In this document: positions 1 through 7,219 of the stretch, piece by piece
Layout of the letters: every line of letters begins with the position of its first letter
Numbering within the stretch: the stretch's first letter is position 1
Assembly: GCA_010672785.1 (NCBI GenBank)
Contig: JAAHFX010000002.1
Coordinates: forward strand, 1 to 64,000
Direction: 5' to 3'
Length of the DNA stretch: 64,000 nucleotides
Source of the DNA: Sphaerospermopsis sp. SIO1G1
Lineage (GTDB): Bacteria; Cyanobacteriota; Cyanobacteriia; Cyanobacteriales; Nostocaceae
Program-made: the position numbers and the translations under genes
The notes under the pieces: generated by a model
Told to the model about the DNA's origin: nothing
What the model saw: only the letters and a program-made list of their open reading frames with translations
Databases searched by the model: none

Positions 1-264
1 GGGTTTGCTGAATAAACATGAAAACTTTACAAGAAGAGGATTTTAGACGATTTGAAATTGAAAAAGTGCAAGTTTTTAGGTATTAGTCACTCGAAAACCG
101 TGCATTTAAATTGGATTCAAAGGGAAAATTTTTCCTATCCAACTCTTGAAACTGTCACCCTTCGGGTTCGCCACTTGCTTTATGCCGGGGAACCCGTCCA
201 CCGCAGTGGCTCACCTGTCACCTGTCACCTGTCTTCACGACAAGACTTTTTCAGCAAGCCCTAA
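1..264. repeat. MITE-like element family 1, copy cut by window start
   Basis: The window opens with GGGTTTGCTGAATAAA and the block closes with TTTTTCAGCAAGCCCTAA, which are inverted repeats of each other. The interior carries the AAAGTGCAAG motif and the segment 'ccaactcttgaaactgt' that recur in the other copies of this family. A C/T-rich tract with repeated CACCTGT units sits inside it. No transposase is encoded, so this is a non-autonomous element; it lies just downstream of the minus-strand GntR gene. The 70 bases between it and that gene are C-rich low-complexity sequence. Confidence 0.6.
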
Positions 265-336
265 TTCTCCCCCATCACCCCATCACCCCAAATCCCCATC
301 ACTCCAAATCCCCAAATCCCCATCTCCCCAGATCGA

Positions 337-1323
337 TCAAATTAACCCCAATTCTCGCCTCAGCAAGTTAATAGAAGGAGAACCAATGTAGTTTTCACAA
401 CGAATTAATTTTGGGGGACGAATGATATCTTCTACAACTGTTTGTATTGCTGCTTGGGTAGTGGAATGACTAACTGGATCAGTACAAAATATAATTTCTG
501 ATCTTTTAACTATAGCGTTAAGTTTATAAACATCCTCTGGTTGGGCGGTCATAACTAATATTTCATCACCGCGTAAACCATGTAAAATAACTTCTGTTGC
601 TCGGAGAATACCGGGACTGAGACTAACTATACCAATGCAACTAGATTTAGGCAGACTTTTGACGACTTTGAGTTCTTTACTGTAGTCATGAATATCTAAG
701 GGGATAACACGGACTGCTTTTGGTTCGGCGATCGCTTCAACTTCGGCGATAAAATATCTACTGGTGACTAATGTAGCTGAAGTTGTTTGTTCTAATATTT
801 GTGCTAATTCTTCTGTTGCAACTAGCTGGACTGGAATTTCTAGAGACTCTTCCAACTCATCAACCATGAGTTCTCCAGCACCAATATCTTGAAATGGGAC
901 TACCACCAGGACTCTAGCACTACAACGTAAACGCCAGTCAACTTCTATAAAAAATAACTCTCTTGCTTTGTTAAGAGAGCAACCTTGAGCTAATAAATCA
1001 TCTAAAGTTTTTTGTACTATCTTGTATGCTTCGGAGTATTCTTCCAAAATTGGTAAACGTAATCTACTACCGCCTTCATGGCCTTGAGGACGGACATAAA
1101 TTCCTGAACCAGCAAGACTTTCTACAAATCCTTCATCATCCAACTGACGGTATACTTTACTAACAGTGTTACGATGAAGTCCAGTTTGCATTGCCAAAGC
1201 TCTGGTACTTGGTAATTTGTATCCTGGTGAATATTGACCAGAGGCGATCGCAAACCGAATTTGATTAAATAGTTGGCTAGATGCGGGAATTTCACTATCT
1301 GGCTGAATACGAAACTGAATCAT
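337..1323 (-). CDS. GntR family transcriptional regulator
   Basis: A DNA-binding regulator with a GntR-type winged helix at residues ~15-80: the segments SSQLFNQIRFAIASGQY, LPSTRALA and RNTVSKVYRQL are the usual signature, ending in the wing GSGIYV. The remaining ~230 residues are not an aminotransferase-like (MocR) or UTRA domain that I can identify, so the effector is unknown. I chose the ATG at 1323 because AGGAG lies 8 bases upstream; TTG and GTG codons 6 and 3 bases earlier are too close to it. It is divergent from the dienelactone hydrolase gene with a ~170-base gap, so it may control that gene, but this is only positional inference. Confidence 0.85.
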   Translation of the reverse strand: MIQFRIQPDSEIPASSQLFNQIRFAIASGQYSPGYKLPSTRALAMQTGLHRNTVSKVYRQLDDEGFVESLAGSGIYVRPQGHEGGSRLRLPILEEYSEAYKIVQKTLDDLLAQGCSLNKARELFFIEVDWRLRCSARVLVVVPFQDIGAGELMVDELEESLEIPVQLVATEELAQILEQTTSATLVTSRYFIAEVEAIAEPKAVRVIPLDIHDYSKELKVVKSLPKSSCIGIVSLSPGILRATEVILHGLRGDEILVMTAQPEDVYKLNAIVKRSEIIFCTDPVSHSTTQAAIQTVVEDIIRPPKLIRCENYIGSPSINLLRRELGLI

Positions 1324-1494
1324 CACCAATTCTCCTAATTACTGGTAGTTTCACACAAATATCCTTGTGTACTACCTGTTGAATGTAATATTAATCTTGG
1401 GTTGATCTGGGTAAATTGATAATTTACTGGAAGATGTCCTGAACAAACTGACACAGTTATATCAAATAATTCCATAATTTTAGCGAAAATCGTT

Positions 1495-2250
1495 ATGACA
1501 GAGCGAGCAATAAACACCACAAAAGTTAAACTTTCTCAAAGTGATTTTCAAATAGATGCTTACTTAGCACAACCTACAGAACCTGGGATATATCCGGGTA
1601 TTATAGTTTTACAAGAAATATTTGGAGTCAATGTTCATATCCGTGATGTCACAGAAAGAATTGCCAAACTTGGGTATGTAGCGATCGCCCCAGCACTTTT
1701 TCAACGTCAAGCACCAGGTTTTGAAACTGGTTACACTCCAGAAGATATTGAAATCGGCAAAAAATACGCCTGGTCACAAACTACCGCCTCAGAACTACTC
1801 AGCGATATTCAGGTGGCTATTAACCACTTAAAAAGTTTATCTAACACCCAGAAATCTTCCTTTGGCTGTATTGGCTTTTGTTTCGGTGGTCATGTTGCCT
1901 ATTTAGCTGCTACCCTTCCTGATATTCAAGCTACAGCATCCTTTTATGGCGCAGGAATTACCACCCGCACTCCTGGAGGTGGAAACCCTTCCATTACCCG
2001 TACTCCTGAAATTTCTGGCACTATTTACACCTTCTTTGGGATGGATGATGCCAGTATTCCCCAAGAACAGGTAGACAAAATTGAAACAGAGTTACAAAAA
2101 CACAACATTTCCCATCAACTGTTTCGCTACGATGGATCTGATCATGGATTTTTCTGTGATCGTCGTGGCAGTTATAATCCTAAAGCAGCAGCAGCAGCTT
2201 GGGAACAAGTACAGAAACTATTTAGCCAACTGCTGATAACTGATTACTGA
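1495..2250 (+). CDS. Dienelactone hydrolase family protein
   Basis: An alpha/beta-hydrolase of the dienelactone hydrolase family, 251 residues, the usual length. The nucleophile motif is GFCFGGH (Cys in the elbow, typical of DLH rather than Ser), the acid is in GMDDASIP and the catalytic His is in DGSDHGFFC near the C-terminus. No signal peptide, so cytoplasmic. The natural substrate in cyanobacteria is not known; the DLH name does not imply chlorocatechol breakdown here. It is followed after 34 bases by the S1 protein gene in the same direction, so they may be co-transcribed. Confidence 0.9.
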   Translation: MTERAINTTKVKLSQSDFQIDAYLAQPTEPGIYPGIIVLQEIFGVNVHIRDVTERIAKLGYVAIAPALFQRQAPGFETGYTPEDIEIGKKYAWSQTTASELLSDIQVAINHLKSLSNTQKSSFGCIGFCFGGHVAYLAATLPDIQATASFYGAGITTRTPGGGNPSITRTPEISGTIYTFFGMDDASIPQEQVDKIETELQKHNISHQLFRYDGSDHGFFCDRRGSYNPKAAAAAWEQVQKLFSQLLITDY

Positions 2251-2284
2251 TTACTGAATCAATAACAATTTACCTTCAAAAGTC

Positions 2285-3184
2285 ATGAATTCCGAATCAA
2301 AAATTTCTCAAACAGCCAATTCGTCATTTTCAATGGACGATTTTGCTAAAGCATTAGAAAAACATGATTACCAATTTCAAAAAGGACAAATAGTACATGG
2401 TAAAGCCTTTCAATTAGACCATGATGGTGCTTATGTTGATATTGGTGGCAAATCGTCAGCTTTTCTACCCCGCGATGAGGCTTCCTTGAGACCGGTAATT
2501 GATTTATCGGAAGTCTTACCATTAAACGAAGACTTGGAGTTTTTGATTATCAGGGATCAAGATGCTGAAGGTCAAGTTACTCTTTCTCGCAAACAATTGG
2601 AACTTAGACACAACTGGGAAAAACTGGAAGAAATGCAGGAAAGTTCCCAAACCATTCAAGTGCAGGTTACAGGTGTCAATAAAGGTGGTGTCACTGTAGA
2701 AGTTTTAGCTCTACGGGGTTTTATTCCTCGTTCTCATTTAGTAGAAAGAGATAACTTGGAAGCATTGAAAGGTCAAGCTCTCACAGTTGGTTTTTTAGAA
2801 GTTAATCGTAATACCAAAAAATTAATTCTTTCCCAACGTTTAGCTACTCGTTATAGCAACTTTAACTTATTGGCAGTTGGTCAGTTAATTGAAGGAAAAG
2901 TTACAGGTATTAAACCTTTTGGTGTCTTTGTTGATGTAGATGGTATGAGTGCTTTACTACATATTAAACAAATTAGCCAAAAATTTATTGAATCCTTAGA
3001 TAAAGTCTTTGAAACTGGTCAACAAATTAAGGCTGTAATTATAGACTTAGATGAAGCTAAAGGTCGAGTTGCTATTTCTACTAAAGTCTTAGAAAACTAC
3101 CCCGGTGAAATGTTGGAAAATATGGCAGAAATTATGACTTCCGCTGAAGCAAGGGCTAACCGGGCAGCTAATAAAGCGGAATAG
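2285..3184 (+). CDS. rpsA: 30S ribosomal protein S1-like RNA-binding protein
   Basis: Three consecutive S1/OB-fold RNA-binding domains: residues ~35-105 (GQIVHGKAFQLDHDGAYVDIGGKSSAFLPRDE region), ~120-190 and ~195-268 (GQLIEGKVTGIKPFGVFVDVDG). At 299 residues it has half the domain number of the six-domain proteobacterial S1 and matches the short cyanobacterial/chloroplast S1 class; cyanobacteria usually carry two such proteins and this may be the shorter (Rps1b-type) one. Expected role is mRNA recruitment to the 30S subunit. A TCAGTTA repeat array begins ~90 bases after its stop. Confidence 0.88.
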   Translation: MNSESKISQTANSSFSMDDFAKALEKHDYQFQKGQIVHGKAFQLDHDGAYVDIGGKSSAFLPRDEASLRPVIDLSEVLPLNEDLEFLIIRDQDAEGQVTLSRKQLELRHNWEKLEEMQESSQTIQVQVTGVNKGGVTVEVLALRGFIPRSHLVERDNLEALKGQALTVGFLEVNRNTKKLILSQRLATRYSNFNLLAVGQLIEGKVTGIKPFGVFVDVDGMSALLHIKQISQKFIESLDKVFETGQQIKAVIIDLDEAKGRVAISTKVLENYPGEMLENMAEIMTSAEARANRAANKAE

Positions 3185-3276
3185 AGTCAGCTTTTCAACT
3201 GGTGAGTAGGGGAAAGGGGTTGGTCATTTTTCGATGACATCGAAAATATCCAAGTTAGGGAATTTCAAAACATAAA

Positions 3277-3434
3277 TTATCAGTTATCAGTTATCAGTTA
3301 TCAGTTATCAGTTATCAGTTATCAGTTATCAGTTATCAGTTATCAGTTATCAGTTATCAGTTATCAGTTATCAGTTATCAGTTATCAGTTGTCACTGTTC
3401 ACTGCTTACTGTTCACTGCTTACTGTTCACTGTT
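3277..3434. repeat. Heptameric short tandem repeat array (TCAGTTA)n
   Basis: About sixteen head-to-tail copies of the 7-mer TCAGTTA, decaying into a related CACTG(C/T)TTACTGTT unit. No unique spacers, so not a CRISPR array. This is the short tandemly repeated repetitive (STRR) type long known from heterocystous cyanobacteria. It lies in the convergent gap between the S1 gene and the next minus-strand gene. Confidence 0.9.
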
Positions 3435-3478
3435 AACCAGTCACTTTTTCAGCCCTATCTAAACGACTTTTCCTCCCC

Positions 3479-3973
3479 CTACCTCCTGCTCCCTGCTCCC
3501 TCCCTCTTACTTTGATAGCTGTGTTGCAGTTGCTGTAAGATCGAGTTAGTAAAGGCAAAATTAATCAGTGATAATAAATGCCACCAGCGTTGTAGGTCAT
3601 ATTCTGAAGTCGCTTGACTAAATTGAATGTGTAAAAATTCTGCCCACCAATCAGGAGCATATTGTTTTTGGCGATAATCATAGGATTTAGACCAACGTTT
3701 ACGCCACTTAAGTCTGTCTCTAGCTGTGGGTAAACCAACACCAATAATAGGTGGAAAATCAGCATAACTGACAAATCTACTGACTCCTTTACCGTGAACA
3801 TAAACTATGTAACACCAGCATTCAACGGTATAAATATCTTCAAAATTAATACCGAAAATTAAACAAACAACTTCCTCATTGACAAATCTTGCTTGGGGAT
3901 GAAGAATATAGGATTTATGAACAATTTTTGATGCGCGAATAGGTGTTGTTTTTTGGTAGGAAGATGATAACAT
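3479..3973 (-). CDS. Hypothetical protein, Trp/Tyr-rich, 164 aa
   Basis: No family recognised. The protein has no signal peptide or clear membrane helix. It is aromatic-rich, with a central segment containing RLKWRKRWSKSYDYRQKQ followed by PDWWAEFLHIQF. The last ~8 residues (KREGAGSRR) are encoded by low-complexity GGGAGCAGG-type repeat DNA, suggesting the original stop was replaced by repeat sequence or that the gene end has been extended. Start is the ATG after a weak upstream signal. Upstream on the same strand are four imperfect copies of a ~26-base direct repeat (GATTGATTTTTACCTGAT core) at 3985-4070. Confidence 0.55.
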   Translation of the reverse strand: MLSSSYQKTTPIRASKIVHKSYILHPQARFVNEEVVCLIFGINFEDIYTVECWCYIVYVHGKGVSRFVSYADFPPIIGVGLPTARDRLKWRKRWSKSYDYRQKQYAPDWWAEFLHIQFSQATSEYDLQRWWHLLSLINFAFTNSILQQLQHSYQSKREGAGSRR

Positions 3974-3984
3974 GGGAGTACCTG

Positions 3985-4072
3985 ATAACTAGAATTGATT
4001 TTTACCTGATAACTAGGATTGATTTTTACCTGATGGTTAGGATTGATTTTTACCTGATGGTTGGGTTTGATT
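3985..4072. repeat. Direct repeats upstream of the hypothetical gene
   Basis: Four imperfect tandem copies, ~26 bases each, of a unit containing GATTGATTTTTACCTGAT lie in the divergent gap between the minus-strand hypothetical gene and the plus-strand HTH gene. Their position right upstream of both starts leaves open an operator role, but simple tandem expansion is equally possible. Confidence 0.5.
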
Positions 4073-4206
4073 GTTCCTGTTTTTGAATATCAGGAAAATT
4101 TAATTCTGGTCAAATCTATAGGACTGCGATCGCCTTTGTGATTAAAAAGTGATCGCTTTATCTCTTAACATTAAATGACAATAACATATCAGTTGTCAAG
4201 TAAATA

Positions 4207-4419
4207 ATGGGTCTAGTTAGGCTGAGAATTAGGGAATTTGCAGATGAAAGAGGTTGGACTCTCAAAGAAGTGTCTGACCGTTCTGGGCTGGTATATAGTA
4301 CAGTAAGAGCTTATGCGCGATCGCCAGGAATGGGGAGTGTGGATTTTACGGCATTGCAAAAGTTAGCACGGATCTTTGATGTGATGATTGAAGACTTAGT
4401 GGAAGTGATTGAAGAATAG
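4207..4419 (+). CDS. Small XRE/Cro-type helix-turn-helix protein
   Basis: A 70-residue protein that is essentially only a lambda-repressor-like HTH: FADERGWTLKEVSDRSGLVYSTVRAYAR is the helix-turn-helix and the C-terminal helices (LQKLARIFDVMIEDLVEVIEE) complete the five-helix fold. Such single-domain XRE proteins are common in cyanobacteria and may be autoregulators or antitoxin-like, but no toxin gene is beside it. Divergent from the hypothetical gene above. Confidence 0.8.
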   Translation: MGLVRLRIREFADERGWTLKEVSDRSGLVYSTVRAYARSPGMGSVDFTALQKLARIFDVMIEDLVEVIEE

Positions 4420-4475
4420 GTATTTTTTTCGGTATTGCTGAATTAAGGTATAAAATTACTATTCAGGTAACAGGG

Positions 4476-4712
4476 TTAGGGGTTGCTGAAAAAGTCTTTT
4501 CGTAGAGGCCCAGATGCAGGGAGCAGGGTGAGAACTGAAAAACTAATTTTCAATCTCTCGAAATAAAAAAAGTGCAAGATATTTGAGGATCAGTGCTTAA
4601 AAACCTTGCACTTTCGGTGAAAATTCTTCCCTTACCAACTCTTGAAACTGTTCCCTGTTACCTGTTAAGAGTTCCCTTGTCTTCACAGATCACTTTTTCA
4701 GCAAACCCTAGT
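4476..4712. repeat. MITE-like element family 1, full copy
   Basis: Left end TTAGGGGTTGCTGAAAAAGT and right end CACTTTTTCAGCAAACCCTA form terminal inverted repeats. The interior holds AAAGTGCAAGATATTTGAGG and, inverted, ACCTTGCACTTT, so an internal stem also exists. ~237 bases, no coding capacity. Fills most of the gap between the HTH gene and the minus-strand antiporter gene. Confidence 0.7.
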
Positions 4713-4754
4713 TATATTAACAATAAGTTCCAATCATCTAAAATCCAAAATCCA

Positions 4755-4833
4755 ACTATGGAATAATCGAACTACCCCGGGAACAGAGAACACAGAGGTA
4801 TGAGGGTTACAAGAGGTATTTTGCGTAAGTCCT
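4755..4833. repeat. MITE-like element family 2, partial copy
   Basis: Shares with the copies near 11.9 and 22.8 kb the stretch ending in GAGGTATTTTGCGTAAGTCCT; the left terminal AGGACTTACGCA is missing or diverged. The sequence after it up to ~4960 is C-rich low-complexity DNA also seen near 31.1 kb. No gene is visible here. Confidence 0.5.
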
Positions 4834-4964
4834 CATAAATTAACCCAACCTCTGTTACAAAAATGACATTTTTACCCCTGCACCCTGCCCGATTTTTACC
4901 TTTCTTGTCACCCGCTAGAAAAATCCCTAAACTTTTCCCCCTGCATCCTTGCCCTTGACGATCT

Positions 4965-6080
4965 CTAACTGATAACTGGATGGAAATAGAAAGCAAAACC
5001 AAGCACTGTATAAGCAGCCAATAATAAAGTACCTTCTAACCAATTAGACTTACCATCAGAACTGATACTATTGGCAATCAGAACAGATACAGTAACTGCA
5101 ACCAACTCAAAAGGCTGAAAATCTAAATCCATTGGCTTATTCAAAATTTTGCCAGCAATTACCAATACAGGAGCAACAAATAAAGCAATTTGCAGACTTG
5201 ATCCCACAGCTACTGACAGAGAAAGATCCATCTTATCTTTCATAGCTACAGTAACAGCAGTTGCGTGTTCTGCGGCGTTACCAACAATGGGCAAAACAAT
5301 TACCCCAGTAAACAGGGCCGTAAAACCTAATGCAGATGTGGCAACTTCCAAGGAATCTACCAATAATTCTGACTCTAAAGCAACTAAAAGGGTGCATACC
5401 AGTAAAACACCACCCCAAATCCAAATATTTGGCTTTTCTCCACTATGTTCTTCTACGTTTGCCTGTGTTTCTGGTATTTCCTGTGTTTCTGGTGTTTCTG
5501 CCATACCCACTTCATACAAATAGGCATGAGTCTTCATAGAAAAAACCAAGGTAAGACAATAAACTAAAATTAAAACTATAGCAACAGCTAGGGAAAGATT
5601 TTGTAATGTCGCTTCATTGATACCAATGGAAGTATAGTTCATTGCTGTTGGTAATAAAATGGCGATGACTGCCAAATTCATGGAAGAAGCATTCACCCGT
5701 GCCACCACAGACTGGAATGTTTGTTCTTTATAACGTAGCCCACCCAGTAACATGGAAAAACCCATCACCAGAAGTAAATTACTTAAAATTGAACCTGTGA
5801 TACTAGCTTTAACTACATCTATTAACCCAGCATTGAGGGCAACAAGAGCAATAATTAGTTCTGTCGCATTACCAAAGGTGGCATTCAATAAACCTCCCAA
5901 AGAAGGCCCAACTACTACAGCAATTTCTTCTGTAGCTGTACCCATCCATGCCGCCAAAGGTAAAATTGCTAGGCCAGCAGTAATGAATACGATCAGTTCT
6001 CCCCACTCTAAAAAGTGTGCTGCGAGGGAAACTGGGATAAAAAGTAAGAGACTTAGAAAAAGAATATTTTTGACTGACAT
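4965..6080 (-). CDS. cax: Calcium/proton exchanger (CAX family)
   Basis: An integral membrane Ca2+:H+ antiporter, 371 residues with about 11 predicted helices in two homologous halves. Both alpha-repeat signatures are present: FGNATELIIALVAL in the first half and VGNAAEHATAVTVAMKDKMDLSLSVAVGSSLQI in the second; the paired Asn-Ala-x-Glu residues line the ion path in the family. An acidic loop (ETPETQEIPETQANVEEHSGE) separates the halves, as in other CAX proteins. Expected to export calcium from the cytoplasm. Monocistronic by position. Confidence 0.93.
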   Translation of the reverse strand: MSVKNILFLSLLLFIPVSLAAHFLEWGELIVFITAGLAILPLAAWMGTATEEIAVVVGPSLGGLLNATFGNATELIIALVALNAGLIDVVKASITGSILSNLLLVMGFSMLLGGLRYKEQTFQSVVARVNASSMNLAVIAILLPTAMNYTSIGINEATLQNLSLAVAIVLILVYCLTLVFSMKTHAYLYEVGMAETPETQEIPETQANVEEHSGEKPNIWIWGGVLLVCTLLVALESELLVDSLEVATSALGFTALFTGVIVLPIVGNAAEHATAVTVAMKDKMDLSLSVAVGSSLQIALFVAPVLVIAGKILNKPMDLDFQPFELVAVTVSVLIANSISSDGKSNWLEGTLLLAAYTVLGFAFYFHPVIS

Positions 6081-6150
6081 CTTCTGTAATTAACTGTAGC
6101 TAAGATACAAGATATCAGGCGTTGCCGAACAAAGGTACAAAATTAAGATT

Positions 6151-6297
6151 CAGAAAACAGGAAACAGGAAACAGTGAACAGTAAACAGTGAACAGTAAAC
6201 AGTGAACAGTAAACAGTGAACAGTGAATAGCGATAACTGAAAACTGACAACTGAAAACTGAAAACTGAAAACTGATCACTGACAACTGATAACTGAC
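6151..6297. repeat. Tandem repeat array (AACAGTGAACAGTA / AACTGA types)
   Basis: Repeated GAACAGTAAACAGT units, then GACAACTGAAAACTG units. Same heptamer-based families as elsewhere in the window. Intergenic, between the antiporter and the glycosidase. Confidence 0.85.
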
Positions 6298-6420
6298 CTT
6301 GAAAATAAATGCAGCAAATTGAAATAGTTTTGCTATTGTTAAGAAATATCTGAGGGATCAGCAGTGAATATGTATTCTAGTGTAAACTTTGTTTGATTTA
6401 TATAATAGGAGCATACTTGA

Positions 6421-6802
6421 TAAGTACAGGATGCTGAATAAATCTGAAAATATTACAGGTAAAGTGTTTGAGACTATGCACTTTTTCAAGTTCAAGAGGC
6501 TGAAAATAAGTTTTTAATTCTCTCCCTGCACCCTGCCCCCTGCCCCCTGCCTCTTAGCCTCCACGGAAACACTTTTTCCGTAAACCTGAAGTAGGGCTGG
6601 CTAGATAAATTTGAAACCTATACAGGTAAAGGGTTTTGGGAGATTTGGAATTAAAAAAATACCAGCTTTTATGACATGGTAACTGAAAAACCTGGCATTG
6701 AATTCCTGCTTAAAGGAAAAATCATTCCCATCCTACTCTTGAAACTGTTCTTTTTTCTCTGTTCCCTGTCTCCACAACAAGACTTTTTCAGCAAGAACTA
6801 AT
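6421..6802. repeat. Two degenerate family-1 MITE-like elements in tandem
   Basis: The first (6421-6590) begins GGATGCTGAATAAATCTGAA and ends TTTTTCCGTAAACCTGA; the second (6593-6802) begins AGGGCTGGCTAGATAAATTTGAA and ends GACTTTTTCAGCAAGAACTA. Both contain fragments shared with other family-1 copies (for example AAAGGAAAAATCATTCCCATCC and CTCTTGAAACTGTTC segments). Strongly diverged, no coding capacity. Confidence 0.5.
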
Positions 6803-7219
6803 AATACCAATTCTGTATAAAGATGCACAAAATTTCTCAGGGAATTAACAGCATAGGCGCAGAGATCGCAGAGAAGAAAAATACGATTTGCAAAATTAAG
6901 TGCAGTCCTATAGAGAAATGGTATGAGAATCTTGATTACAATTCAAGATACAGGAATAGGTTAGGCGTTGCTGAATTAGGGTATGAAATTGAAAAGTTAC
7001 AAACATTAAATTCTTATTCTCTGCAACTGGAGTGCCTCTGCGTGAAACCAAATCATACCTTCAAACAGTATCTAAATACTTGAATAGCAATTTTCATCAA
7101 TTATCAAATTCTGGTTTTACAATGAATTTTGGTAAAGCTACTGTTGATAGAATCAGAATAAAAAAATCAAAACCTACAGTTCAAAGATAACAATTGTATT
7201 GATTTAGGACAAAAATATT
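6803..7219. other. Spacer upstream of GH57 gene, no gene supported
   Basis: An 86-codon open frame runs through 6823-7083, but it crosses repeat fragments found elsewhere ('gcgttgctgaattagggta'; 'ataggcgcagagatcgcagag'), lacks a ribosome site and its product resembles nothing. I treat the stretch as repeat debris plus the promoter region of the downstream gene. Confidence 0.5.

Noticed and set aside
3277..3434. Regular repeats that could be taken for a CRISPR array
   Set aside because: The 7-base unit runs on without unique spacers and no cas gene is near; this is an STRR array. The same applies to the arrays near 13.0, 51.0, 56.0 and 58.4 kb.
6823..7083. 86-codon frame upstream of the GH57 gene
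   Set aside because: Crosses dispersed repeat pieces, has no ribosome site and no family resemblance.
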